64,000 nt of DNA from Gracilinema caldarium (lineage in GTDB: Bacteria; Spirochaetota; Spirochaetia; Treponematales; Breznakiellaceae), in contig NZ_JAJUHW010000002.1 of NCBI RefSeq assembly GCF_029265695.1, positions 79,674 through 143,673 of the forward strand, in the 5' to 3' direction. The notes under the pieces are model-generated. The model worked only from the letters and a program-made list of their open reading frames with translations, was not told where the DNA came from and made no database searches. This document shows positions 21,555-31,236 of the stretch, one piece after another; within the stretch, counting starts at the first letter, position 1, and every line of letters starts with the position of its first letter. Made by a program: the position numbers and the translations under genes.

Positions 21555-22819
21555 GACAACGGGTACGTTTTTTTATTGCCCTGCGGTATCTCTTAGGCAG
21601 GTCTCCCGAAGGTAGCAGGTATTTGCGGGGGGCTGCTCTGGGAATAGCAATCAGTATGATTCCCATCATGGTAACCCTCATCGTTTCAGATGGTATGATA
21701 CAGGGAATTACTGACCGTTATTTAGAACTGGGGACTGGCCATTTGCAGGTCTATGCCTATGGGCCTGCACAGGAAGAGGTCTCCCTTTTAATACCCCATA
21801 TACAGGATATTGAAGGAGTTAGTCTAATAAGTCCCGAACGGGACGGTCTTGGCATAGTGGTCGGGCCCAATGGTAAAACCGGTGTTACCCTTCGATCTGT
21901 TTCGCACAATTATATTGAGTATCCTGGTACCCGCCAATATCTTTCACTCCTTTCAGGGGAACTGAGCCTGTCTGGCCCAAGATCATGTCTTATAGGGACT
22001 AAGGTGGCTGAGTCTATCGGTGCCAAGCCAGGTGATACCATACGGCTTATGACAGTTAAAAATACAAATACGGGGAATATGATACCGAGGATAACGGCCC
22101 TCACTGTAAGTGGCATTGTTTCTTCAGGGTATCGTGAACTGGATTCTTTATGGTGCTTTATCCCCTATGACTTAGGCCGTTCTATACTGTCTTCGGATAC
22201 CTCTAAATCATTTTTGGTTATTAAAACTAAGAACCCCTATAAGGGACTTGAGTCAACCGCTGCGGTAATCCAAGAACGGTTAGGCGATACTAGTGGAGTG
22301 TACAACTGGAAAGAGCTGCAGGCTACCCAATACCAGTCTTTTGAATCTACCAGACAGATGCTGCTTCTTATTATGGCAATTATTGTTTTAGTTGCAGCGG
22401 TCAATGTGGCGTCCGCAACCAGTATGCTGGTGGTGGAACGGCGGCGTGAAATAGCCATCCTTAAATCCTATGGGGCAGCTCCTTTCGATATTTCTTTGCT
22501 TTTTTCATTAGGGGCTGGAATCACCGGCTTTATCGGTTCTGCTATAGGAATCGCATTGGGACTGGGAATTGGGTATACTATCAATGAAATCATCCATGGA
22601 TTAGAATTTATCCTGTCTGGAATTTCGAGTTTGTACCATGGAGATCCGGTTGTGATTCTTAACCCCTCCTATTATCTTGAACGGATCCCTATTGTGGTTA
22701 ATTGGTCGGTTGTTGGCATACTGTTTGTGATTACCGTGCTTGGTTCTATGATTGCCGCCCTGGGTGGTGCCCGTCAGGCTGGCAAACTATTACCGGTTGA
22801 AATATTACAGAAATATTAA
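21551..22819 (+). CDS. LolC/E-type ABC transporter permease (second copy)
   Basis: FIALRYLLGRSPEGSRYLRGAALGIAISMIPIMVTLIVSDGMIQG; VVERRREIAILKSYGAAPFDI. Confidence 0.87.
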   Translation: MRQRVRFFIALRYLLGRSPEGSRYLRGAALGIAISMIPIMVTLIVSDGMIQGITDRYLELGTGHLQVYAYGPAQEEVSLLIPHIQDIEGVSLISPERDGLGIVVGPNGKTGVTLRSVSHNYIEYPGTRQYLSLLSGELSLSGPRSCLIGTKVAESIGAKPGDTIRLMTVKNTNTGNMIPRITALTVSGIVSSGYRELDSLWCFIPYDLGRSILSSDTSKSFLVIKTKNPYKGLESTAAVIQERLGDTSGVYNWKELQATQYQSFESTRQMLLLIMAIIVLVAAVNVASATSMLVVERRREIAILKSYGAAPFDISLLFSLGAGITGFIGSAIGIALGLGIGYTINEIIHGLEFILSGISSLYHGDPVVILNPSYYLERIPIVVNWSVVGILFVITVLGSMIAALGGARQAGKLLPVEILQKY

Positions 22820-22829
22820 GGATGGACAT

Positions 22830-23363
22830 ATGCTTTGTGATATTTGCGGAAAACGGGAAGCAATTGTATTTATTCATCAGGTGGGTGCGGGGGGACAGTC
22901 AGAATTGCATCTTTGTTCCCAATGTGCCTACGAACATGGTTTACAAAATTTGGAAGGTGATATAGGCAAGGCGCTTTCAGATCTGCTTAAGAAACTGCCC
23001 TTAGATAAAGTGCCCGCATCGGGCCTTTCTCCCTTAGGAAAAGCGAAAAAAAAATATCCCGAACAATGTCCCTTCTGCGGACTTTCTTTACAGGAACTTA
23101 AAAAACAAGGTCTTGCGGGCTGTGAAACATGCTGGAATGTATTTGGAGATCTGTTGGTTGTACCTCATGTTAAAAAACAGGGGGCTCAACAGCATAGGGG
23201 CCGTTTTTCGATCCAAGTTTCTGATGCAATTGCCCAAAAGCAGGAGCTGGAACAACTGAAGAACCTTTTACAGGCTGCAGTTGAAAGGGAAGATTATGAG
23301 CAGGCCGCAATCTACCGGGACCGGATTCGGATTCTAGAAATGGGAGCTGCACGTCGTGGATAA
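22830..23363 (+). CDS. mcsA: McsA-like zinc-finger / UVR-domain protein
   Basis: MLCDICGKREAIVFIHQ...LCSQCAYEHG; CPFCGLSLQELKKQGLAGCETCWNVF; UVR motif LKNLLQAAVEREDYEQAAIYRDRIR. The ORF track start (22752) is 26 codons too early. Confidence 0.88.
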   Translation: MLCDICGKREAIVFIHQVGAGGQSELHLCSQCAYEHGLQNLEGDIGKALSDLLKKLPLDKVPASGLSPLGKAKKKYPEQCPFCGLSLQELKKQGLAGCETCWNVFGDLLVVPHVKKQGAQQHRGRFSIQVSDAIAQKQELEQLKNLLQAAVEREDYEQAAIYRDRIRILEMGAARRG

Positions 23364-24453
23364 TACATGTCTTGAAAACTGGTTTTGGTTTGGCCCAAAT
23401 CATCAGCAGGATTGTATTCTGTATAGCCGTCTCGGCTTTCATCGATCCCTCAAAAATGAACTGTTTCCTCATCGTGCTTCCCCGGAAGACAAGGAAGGGG
23501 TTCTTAATAATGTGCTTGCAGCCCTTAAGGGCCTCGAGATTGATCCCTATATTTTAATAGGACCTGAGAGTTCTAGAGATTGTCAATTATCTGCTCGGGA
23601 GGTTTTTGATATTCCAGAGGTGTTAACCCTGAAAGCGGGAGAAGCGGTTTTTATCGGGGAAAAGGCCTTTCTTGCGACCATAAATATTCATTCCCATATT
23701 AATTTTTCGCTCATGGGACCAGGATCTCAGCCTTTGGAACAGTTTCAGGATCTAGTAGCCATTGATACTCAGCTTGATAAACGCCTCTCCTGGGCCTGCA
23801 CCGAAACCTATGGATTTCTTAACCCAGACCCTATTCATACGGGCAGCGGAATGGAATTTGAAGCCCTTTTGTTTTTGCCGGGTATTATAGACAGTGATAT
23901 GTATGATCGAGTTATGAAGGGACTCCTTGCCCAGGGCTTTGCAATTTCAGTATACGATACAAAGGAGCAAAAGGATGAAGAAGACCTATCGCAGCAAGAG
24001 ATAAGGAGCCCTTTTATTCAACTAACCTATACAGTACCCCTGGGAGTTTCTGAACAGGAAGGGCTTGAAAAAATAACAAATGCCCTTGAAGGTCTTATGA
24101 AGGGTGAACGGGCCACGAGGGAGCGGCTTGCGGAAAAGCTTTCGGAAGAAATAAAGGACAAGTCCTGGCGTGCTTATGCGCTTTTAACTCATGCACAGCT
24201 TCTGTCTAAAACGGAGTGCCGCAGCCTCATTTCAGATTTGCGAGCCGGTATTGTATATGGCAGTTTGCCGATGAGCAGTGCTCAAGGGATTCTGAAAGAC
24301 TGCGACCGATTGTGGTTTGGCACAGAAACGCTGGTACGGCAAGCCCTGGAAGCTTATCCTGCCGATCAGAGATCGGAAAAATTATCAAAAAGTCTCAGAT
24401 CAAAACTTGTCCGGAACATACTTTCGCAGTACCATATAGAGGGGGAGATTTAA
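23356..24453 (+). CDS. McsB-like ATP:guanido phosphotransferase homologue, active site degenerate
   Basis: Position between mcsA and clpC; CILYSRLGFHRSLKNELFPHRASPEDKEGVLNN...SSRDCQLSAREVF...TINIHSHINFSLMGPG...ETYGFLNPDPIHTGSGMEFEALLFLPGI aligns by eye to McsB landmarks. Confidence 0.8.
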   Translation: MDNTCLENWFWFGPNHQQDCILYSRLGFHRSLKNELFPHRASPEDKEGVLNNVLAALKGLEIDPYILIGPESSRDCQLSAREVFDIPEVLTLKAGEAVFIGEKAFLATINIHSHINFSLMGPGSQPLEQFQDLVAIDTQLDKRLSWACTETYGFLNPDPIHTGSGMEFEALLFLPGIIDSDMYDRVMKGLLAQGFAISVYDTKEQKDEEDLSQQEIRSPFIQLTYTVPLGVSEQEGLEKITNALEGLMKGERATRERLAEKLSEEIKDKSWRAYALLTHAQLLSKTECRSLISDLRAGIVYGSLPMSSAQGILKDCDRLWFGTETLVRQALEAYPADQRSEKLSKSLRSKLVRNILSQYHIEGEI

Positions 24454-24454
24454 T

Positions 24455-27025
24455 TTGTTTAAAGGTTTGACCCAACGGGCCCAACGAATATTAACGGTTA
24501 TCGCACAGGATGAAGCTCGCCGCTTCCACAGCGATCAGCTTCTGCCTGAACATATACTCGTGGCGATTATTAAAGATGGATCCGGTACAGCCTGCAGAGC
24601 CCTCGAGGATCTGGCCATCGATTTGCAGGATTTTCGCCATGTCCTTGAACGGGAAATACCGCAAAAAACGGGAACCTTTATTTTTGGCGATGTCCCGCCG
24701 TCCCGTCGTGCCAGGATGCTTCTTGAGGCTGCGGCCGAAGAAGCCCGCGCTTTTGGACACGAATATGTCGGAACGGAACATCTTTTATTGGCCTCGGTGA
24801 GGGAAGAGGATTCACCGGCTGCCCGGTATATTGCCGAAAAACATATCAGTTCTGAGATGCTTCGTTCCACCATACAGCTCGTGTTAGGACAATTCAGAGA
24901 CGATGGCCCTGCCGAAGATCCTCGGGATAATTCGCATATTTCCAGTTCAGGACCTGGTGCTGGTTCTGGCGCAGGTGCTTTTGGCAGCGCTACGTCTTCG
25001 GGTCCAAAAATAACAAGGACCCCTATATTAGACGAATTTTCCCGGGACCTCACTTCCATGGCCCGGCTTGGTGCTATGGATCCTGTTATTGGTCGGGAAA
25101 AGGAAGTTCGCCGGGTAGTACGCATCCTCGCCAGGAGAACGAAAAATAATCCCATACTGGTAGGCGAGCCTGGGGTCGGCAAAACCGCGGTGGTGGAAGC
25201 CCTGGCCCAGCTTATCGCTTCAGAAAACGTTCCGGAAATCCTTGCAGACAAGCGGCTCCTCGCCCTCGATCTCGCATCGGTGGTAGCGGGTACAAAGTAC
25301 CGCGGCGAATTTGAGGAACGGCTCAAAAAAATCATGAAGGAAATCAGCCAGGCTGGAAATATCATCCTCTTTATCGATGAAATACACACCGTAATAGGAG
25401 CCGGAGGGGCTGAAGGCACCATTGATGCCTCTAATATGCTCAAACCGGCCCTTTCCCGGGGCGAAGTGCAATGTATAGGCGCCACAACCCTGTCTGAGTA
25501 CCGAAAACACTTTGAAAAGGATGCGGCCCTAGAACGACGTTTTCAAATGGTGGCCATAGAAGAACCCTCCCTCGATGAAACCATACAGATCCTTCGGGGT
25601 ATTAAATCCAAATATGAAGAACATCATCGGGTAGTCTACAGTGAAGGAGCAATTCTTGCGGCGGCCACCCTGGCCCAGCGATATATTACAGGCCGGTTTA
25701 TGCCCGACAAGGCTATCGATCTCCTGGACGAAGCGGGGGCGAAACGGAAACTTGAGACTGATATAAAACCTGCGGAGCTCAGTGAGATCGAAGCGGAGAT
25801 AAAGCGCCTTACGGAAGAAAAGGTTCGCCTGGTTGCAGCCCAGGACTATGAAAAAGCCGCGGATCTCCGCGACCAGGTTCGGTCTCTTCGTTACCAGCTC
25901 GAATCGGTAAAGCAAGCATGGGAACGGCTTTCCCGGGAAGAGCGGCCTGAAGTCTCCGAAGCGGATATACGGCAAGTCGTAGCCGAGGCCACAGGCATAC
26001 CCCTTGCCCGGCTCGAAGAAAGCGCGTCTCGAAAACTGTTAAAGATAGAAGAAGAACTGCACCGTTCGGTCATCGGCCAGGATGATGCGGTCCAGCGGAT
26101 TGCAGCGGCTATCCGGCGGAGCAGGGCCGGTGTTTCATCATTAAAACGACCCCAGGGCTCCTTCATTTTCTTAGGGCCCACGGGCGTTGGCAAGACGCTC
26201 TTAGCAAAACGGCTCGCCGAGTACCTCTTTGGTACTGAAGAAGCCCTGGTCCGCATTGATATGTCGGATTATATGGAAAAACACAACGCATCCCGTCTTG
26301 TAGGAGCCCCTCCGGGTTATGTGGGATACGAAGAGGGCGGGGTCCTGACTGAAAAAATTCGGCGAAACCCCTACCGGGTCATCCTGTTTGATGAGATTGA
26401 AAAAGCCCATCACGATGTCTTTAACCTGCTCCTTCAGGTATTAGAAGAGGGGGAATTAAAGGACAACCTGGGCCATACGGTCAGTTTCCGCAACACGGTC
26501 ATCATTATGACCAGCAATGCGGGGGCCCGTGAAATTTCCCGGGACGCCCGGCTCGGTTTTAACCCCGATACGGGGATTATGAACCTGGAAGAAATCCGTT
26601 CTGCAGCCCTGGCAGAACTCAAGCGGCTATTTAACCCCGAGTTTATCAACCGGGTAGATGACATAGTGGTTTTCCATGCCCTGTCCCGTGAGCAGGTCCA
26701 GGCTATTCTTGCCCTTGAAATACAGGAGCTGAACAGTCGGCTCCATGATCAAGGTTATGTTATCCAGGTAAAACAAAGCGCCCAGGATCTTCTGATAGAA
26801 AAGGGCTGGGATCCAAAATATGGTGCCCGCCCGATGCGCCGGGCAATTCAAAAGGAACTGGAGGATGTACTGGCGGTGCTTATTCTTGAACAGGACTATC
26901 CGGCAGGGACGGTGTTTGTCGCAGAAGGGCGGGACGGCAAAATCAGCATTAAACCGAAAAGAAATAAACCAGCCCTTATTTCATCGGTTCCAGTGGTTTC
27001 TACTGAGCCGGTGAGCAAGTCCTGA
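24455..27025 (+). CDS. clpC: ClpC-type AAA+ unfoldase
   Basis: TTG start; Clp-N repeats; Walker [10 protein letters not shown] and [12 protein letters not shown]-like middle segment [24 protein letters not shown]. Confidence 0.95.
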   Translation: MFKGLTQRAQRILTVIAQDEARRFHSDQLLPEHILVAIIKDGSGTACRALEDLAIDLQDFRHVLEREIPQKTGTFIFGDVPPSRRARMLLEAAAEEARAFGHEYVGTEHLLLASVREEDSPAARYIAEKHISSEMLRSTIQLVLGQFRDDGPAEDPRDNSHISSSGPGAGSGAGAFGSATSSGPKITRTPILDEFSRDLTSMARLGAMDPVIGREKEVRRVVRILARRTKNNPILVGEPGVGKTAVVEALAQLIASENVPEILADKRLLALDLASVVAGTKYRGEFEERLKKIMKEISQAGNIILFIDEIHTVIGAGGAEGTIDASNMLKPALSRGEVQCIGATTLSEYRKHFEKDAALERRFQMVAIEEPSLDETIQILRGIKSKYEEHHRVVYSEGAILAAATLAQRYITGRFMPDKAIDLLDEAGAKRKLETDIKPAELSEIEAEIKRLTEEKVRLVAAQDYEKAADLRDQVRSLRYQLESVKQAWERLSREERPEVSEADIRQVVAEATGIPLARLEESASRKLLKIEEELHRSVIGQDDAVQRIAAAIRRSRAGVSSLKRPQGSFIFLGPTGVGKTLLAKRLAEYLFGTEEALVRIDMSDYMEKHNASRLVGAPPGYVGYEEGGVLTEKIRRNPYRVILFDEIEKAHHDVFNLLLQVLEEGELKDNLGHTVSFRNTVIIMTSNAGAREISRDARLGFNPDTGIMNLEEIRSAALAELKRLFNPEFINRVDDIVVFHALSREQVQAILALEIQELNSRLHDQGYVIQVKQSAQDLLIEKGWDPKYGARPMRRAIQKELEDVLAVLILEQDYPAGTVFVAEGRDGKISIKPKRNKPALISSVPVVSTEPVSKS

Positions 27026-27039
27026 TCGAGGAGGTTTTC

Positions 27040-27747
27040 ATGGTCCAATTGCCCGTTAAAGGAACTCAAGAGTACATAAGCCTTGCCCCTTCCAAAATAA
27101 TAGCCGTAGGGCTCAATTATCATGCCCATGTCCAGGAAAGCAAGGTTTTTGACCTAAAAAAACTCGAAGTTCCCAGCGAACCAGTCTTGTTTGCCAAAAC
27201 TCCCAATGTGCTCATCGGTCCCGATGAACCTATTGTGATTCCGGCCCTTCTTAAAGAATATCATTTTGATGAGCCCAGAATCGATCATGAGGCTGAACTA
27301 GCAATTATTATTTCAAAAAAATGTAAGCATGTTACAGAACAGGATGCCCTGAACTATGTGCTTGGCTACACCTGTTTTAACGATGTGAGCCAGCGCAACA
27401 TCCAGAAATCAGACGCCTCCGGGTGGTTCCGGGGAAAATCCTTTGATACCTTTGGCCCCATAGGCCCCGTAATTGTGCCACCCCATCTGTTGCCGGATCC
27501 GCAAAAACTCGCTATTAGCTGCCGAGTCAACGGTAAAACTACCCAAGTAGCCTCCACTGCGGATATGATTTTTAGCATTCATAAGCTTATTTCGTTTATA
27601 TCTCACAATTTCACCCTCGAAGCGGGTGACATCATTGCCACCGGAACCCCCAGTGGCGTAAGCCCCATAAAGGCCGGCGACGAAGTTGAAGTAGAAATTG
27701 AAGGTATCGGCATTTTGCGGAACCCGGTGATCGAGGAAATTTTATAA
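27040..27747 (+). CDS. Fumarylacetoacetate hydrolase family protein
   Basis: KIIAVGLNYHAHVQES...HFDEPRIDHEAELAIIISKKCK...GKSFDTFGPIGPVIV...GDIIATGTPSGVSPIKAGDEVEVEIEGIG. Confidence 0.92.
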   Translation: MVQLPVKGTQEYISLAPSKIIAVGLNYHAHVQESKVFDLKKLEVPSEPVLFAKTPNVLIGPDEPIVIPALLKEYHFDEPRIDHEAELAIIISKKCKHVTEQDALNYVLGYTCFNDVSQRNIQKSDASGWFRGKSFDTFGPIGPVIVPPHLLPDPQKLAISCRVNGKTTQVASTADMIFSIHKLISFISHNFTLEAGDIIATGTPSGVSPIKAGDEVEVEIEGIGILRNPVIEEIL

Positions 27748-29237
27748 TGCAAAATTGGGAAGCCCATTTTTCTCTTTTTCGTAAAAACACTATAGGTATA
27801 AACGCTGTCCTTAATGGTCCATACGGACAAGTCCCCCTTGTTTACGCTGACTGGATAGCCTCAGGCCGACTCTACGGCCCCATAGAAGAGCAGATGCTTA
27901 AGGTCGCTTACCCCTTTGTGGCAAATACCCATTCGGAGTCCAGTGCCTTGGGAGCCAGCATGACCCGGGCTTACCATGAGGCTCGGCGCAGGATAAAGGC
28001 CCATGTTCATGTAGGTCCTGATGATGTACTTATCACCGCTGGTTCTGGCATGACCGGAGCGGTCAACAAGCTTCAGCGCATTCTGGGGCTCCGCATACCC
28101 GAACGGGCCCGGGGACTCTGCGGCCGGGGAAACTGCGAAGTCCCGGAAAAAGATAGACCTGTGGTGTTTATTACCCACATGGAACACCATTCAAATCATA
28201 CAAGCTGGCTTGAGTCTCTCGCTGATGTGGTTATTTTGGAACCCGACAGCCAGTTTATGGTTCAGCCAGAGGAATTAGAAAAACAGCTTAAGCAGTATGC
28301 TTCCCGGCCGGTTAAAATCGGCGCCTTTTCCGCCGCTTCAAACGTTACCGGCATCAGGCCTCCCTATAGGGAGCTTGCCCGTATCATGCACCAGCACGGC
28401 GGTATAGCCTTGGTCGATTTTGCCGCCGCCGGGCCATACGATCCCATAGACATGCACCCAGAGGGAGACAGTGAAGGCTATCTAGACGGGATATATTTTA
28501 GTCCCCATAAATTTTTAGGCGGACCCGGTTCTCCCGGTATAGTTGTTTTTAATAAACGGCTCTACCACAATACTACCCCGGATGATCCCGGCGGCGGCAC
28601 CGTTAAGTGGACGGACCGCTGGGAGCATGCCCACTATGTGGATGATATTGAAGCCCGGGAAGACGGGGGAACCCCCGCATTTCTCGGTACCATTCGAGCC
28701 GCCATGGCTATGGATCTAAAGGAAGCTATGGGAAGCGGGCCGATCCACGAACGGGAACAGGAGCTTATCAATCTAGCTTTTGATAGTCTTATTGATATAC
28801 CCGGACTACATATAATGGCAGACCATGAGCGGAACCGTATCGGAGCCCTTTCTTTTTATTTTGACCATCTCCATTACAACCTGGTGGTTCGGCTCCTCTC
28901 TGAACGGTACGGGATACAGGTGAGGGGCGGCTGTTCCTGTGCGGGCACTTACGGTCACTATTTGCTCCATATTGATAAAAAATGGTCCCATATGATTGCC
29001 TGCCAGGTAGAATCGGGGGACCTTTCTAAAAAGCCGGGCTGGGTAAGGCTTTCACTCCATCCGACTATGACCAATGATGAACTGGCCTATGTGCTTGGGG
29101 CTATAAAAGAAATTGGCGAAAACGGAGTTCGGTGGTCAGAAGATTATTTTTTTGATAAGGCAACTGGGGAATTCTTTAGAAAAGACGGCCGGGACTTTGC
29201 AGCCTTTTCTTTGGAAGATCTCTTTAGTCTGGCTTAG
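27747..29237 (+). CDS. Class V aminotransferase / cysteine desulfurase-like PLP enzyme
   Basis: VFITHMEHHSN, ALVDFAAAGPYDPIDM, GIYFSPHKFLGGPGSPG (PLP Lys), VRGGCSCAGTYGHYLL. Confidence 0.88.
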   Translation: MQNWEAHFSLFRKNTIGINAVLNGPYGQVPLVYADWIASGRLYGPIEEQMLKVAYPFVANTHSESSALGASMTRAYHEARRRIKAHVHVGPDDVLITAGSGMTGAVNKLQRILGLRIPERARGLCGRGNCEVPEKDRPVVFITHMEHHSNHTSWLESLADVVILEPDSQFMVQPEELEKQLKQYASRPVKIGAFSAASNVTGIRPPYRELARIMHQHGGIALVDFAAAGPYDPIDMHPEGDSEGYLDGIYFSPHKFLGGPGSPGIVVFNKRLYHNTTPDDPGGGTVKWTDRWEHAHYVDDIEAREDGGTPAFLGTIRAAMAMDLKEAMGSGPIHEREQELINLAFDSLIDIPGLHIMADHERNRIGALSFYFDHLHYNLVVRLLSERYGIQVRGGCSCAGTYGHYLLHIDKKWSHMIACQVESGDLSKKPGWVRLSLHPTMTNDELAYVLGAIKEIGENGVRWSEDYFFDKATGEFFRKDGRDFAAFSLEDLFSLA

Positions 29238-29253
29238 CGGTGAGGAGGAAATT

Positions 29254-29739
29254 ATGCAGACAACTATTTTTAGTTTTTCCGCTGAACGGAATGACGGTAC
29301 TGAAATAAATCTATCTCAATACAAAGGTAAAGTGCTACTTGTGGTGAATACGGCAAGCAAATGCGGTTTTACACCCCAGTACAAGGGCCTCCAGGCTTTA
29401 TATGAGAAATATAGAGATAAGGGATTGATGGTGCTTGGTTTTCCCTGCGATCAGTTTGCCCACCAGGAACCAGGTTCCGACGCAGAAATTGCCCAATTCT
29501 GTGAAGTAAACTATGGGGTCACCTTTCCGCTTATGAAAAAAATCGAAGTAAATGGTGCAGGAGCTCATCCCCTTTTTGTTTGGCTCCGCAGTAAGGCCCA
29601 TGGAGTTATAGGAGATTCAATAAAGTGGAATTTTACCAAGTTTCTTGTTTCCCGGGATGGTCAAATGGTTAAACGCTATGCTCCGATTGTTGAACCGGAA
29701 AAGCTAGAAGCGGACATAGAAGCCTTTTTAGCAAAATGA
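29254..29739 (+). CDS. Glutathione peroxidase-like thiol peroxidase (Cys form)
   Basis: GKVLLVVNTASKCGFTPQYKGLQALYEKYRDKGLMVLGFPCDQFAHQEPGSDAEIAQFC; GGAGG SD before ATG 29254. The ORF track start 29113 is too early. Confidence 0.93.
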   Translation: MQTTIFSFSAERNDGTEINLSQYKGKVLLVVNTASKCGFTPQYKGLQALYEKYRDKGLMVLGFPCDQFAHQEPGSDAEIAQFCEVNYGVTFPLMKKIEVNGAGAHPLFVWLRSKAHGVIGDSIKWNFTKFLVSRDGQMVKRYAPIVEPEKLEADIEAFLAK

Positions 29740-29792
29740 AAGAAGAACTTTTGCTTTCGACCCAGAAATGTTAATAAACTTTCCAAACATAA

Positions 29793-29819
29793 GGGCTGTC
29801 TTAGTTTTTTAGACAGCCC
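29793..29819. terminator. Hairpin between convergent genes, possible bidirectional terminator
   Basis: GGGCTGTCT-tagtttttt-AGACAGCCC, 9-bp arms. Confidence 0.4.
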
Positions 29820-29867
29820 CCTCCGGAGACAAAAGCAATTAAAAATCTCTTAGGCCTTCTGTCTGAC

Positions 29868-31142
29868 TTAAATTACCGTTCCTGGATACAGGACAGCGTT
29901 CTTCGGAATAACGATAATGCCATCCACGATATGGTAATGGCCGTAATCTCCGTCAGTCCTGTTAAGATCATCTATACCGATACGGCACCCTTCGCCGATC
30001 CGGGCGTTTTTGTCTATAATGGCTCCCTTTACGATGGTGCCCTTTCCAATTCCTACATCGGGGAGCCGTGCTTCAGCATTCTGACGCTTCTGCTCCTCTG
30101 ATTCGTAAAAGTCGGCGCCCATACAAACCACCCCATTCAGGCTGGCTCCAGATTCTATGATAGTGCGGATACCGACGATAGAATTGGAAATCGACGCGTT
30201 GGTAATGATACACCCTTCTGCCGCTATGGACTGGTTCATATTACTGAAGTTCATTTTGGAGGGCGGCAGATTCCGCATATGGGTATAAATAGGCGCCTTT
30301 TCATCGTAGAAATCGAACTTCGGCTTTAGACTGGTAAGATCCAGGTTTGCTTCGTAGAAGTTTTTAATGGTTCCGATATCTTCCCAGTAACCGTCGTAAA
30401 TATATGCGTTAACCTTCTTTTTCCCAATAAGGGAGGGAATGATTTCTTTACCGAAATCGGTGTAATCGTTATCCAGGCTTGCTTCCATAGCTTGGGCGTC
30501 GAACACATAAATGCCCATGGACGCCAGGTAATCTTTACCCTTTGTTCTGCGGTCCTGAAGCAATTCAGAAGGAATCTTAAAATCGCTAATATCTTTTACC
30601 GGTCCCGGTTTTTCCAAAAATTCGGTGATTTCGTTTTTCTTATTAGCCTTCAGGATACCGAGCTGGCTCGCATCTTCCCGGGTAACCGCGGTACAGGCAA
30701 TGGTAACCTCAGCTCCCGAATCCTTATGCTGTTTCAGGAGTTCCTGCAGATCCATCCGGTACAGCTGATCCCCCGAAAGAATCAGGTAATGGCTTGGATT
30801 CTGGGTTCTAAAATGGATAAAGTTTTTGCGGACCGCATCGGCAGTCCCTTCGTACCAGCCGGAATGTTCAAAGGTTTGTTCAGCAGCGAGAATCTCTACA
30901 AAACCCCGGGAAAAGGAGTCAAATGAATAGGTATGGGCAACATGCATATGGAGGGATGCTGAGTTGAATTGGGTCAGAATATAGATTTTCCTGAGATTCG
31001 AGTTGATGCAGTTAGAAATAGGAATATCCACCAGCCTGTATTTTCCGCCAAAGGGAACGGCTGGTTTTGCCCGTGATTGGGTGAGTGGGAATAACCGCGT
31101 TCCTTTCCCTCCACCTAGTACAATGGAAAGTACCTGAGACAT
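29868..31142 (-). CDS. glgC: Glucose-1-phosphate adenylyltransferase
   Basis: MSQVLSIVLGGGKGTRLFPLTQSRAKPAVPFGGKYRLVDIPISNCINSNLRKIYILTQFNSASLHMHV. Confidence 0.95.
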   Translation of the reverse strand: MSQVLSIVLGGGKGTRLFPLTQSRAKPAVPFGGKYRLVDIPISNCINSNLRKIYILTQFNSASLHMHVAHTYSFDSFSRGFVEILAAEQTFEHSGWYEGTADAVRKNFIHFRTQNPSHYLILSGDQLYRMDLQELLKQHKDSGAEVTIACTAVTREDASQLGILKANKKNEITEFLEKPGPVKDISDFKIPSELLQDRRTKGKDYLASMGIYVFDAQAMEASLDNDYTDFGKEIIPSLIGKKKVNAYIYDGYWEDIGTIKNFYEANLDLTSLKPKFDFYDEKAPIYTHMRNLPPSKMNFSNMNQSIAAEGCIITNASISNSIVGIRTIIESGASLNGVVCMGADFYESEEQKRQNAEARLPDVGIGKGTIVKGAIIDKNARIGEGCRIGIDDLNRTDGDYGHYHIVDGIIVIPKNAVLYPGTVI

Positions 31143-31236
31143 GATGCTCCTCCTGAAGTTTTATTTGCACCGTCCTTTTCTCCTAGTATAAGGTGAGATA
31201 TTCCATCTGTCGATACTTTCTTGCTATAATTCTTTT

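Noticed and set aside
24535-25485. 316-aa - strand ORF opposite clpC
   Set aside because: Low-complexity Ser/Arg-rich translation that mirrors the codon bias of the clpC sense strand; no recognisable domain.
29254-29739. Possible selenoprotein glutathione peroxidase
   Set aside because: The active-site codon encodes Cys (NTASKCGFTPQY) and there is no in-frame TGA.
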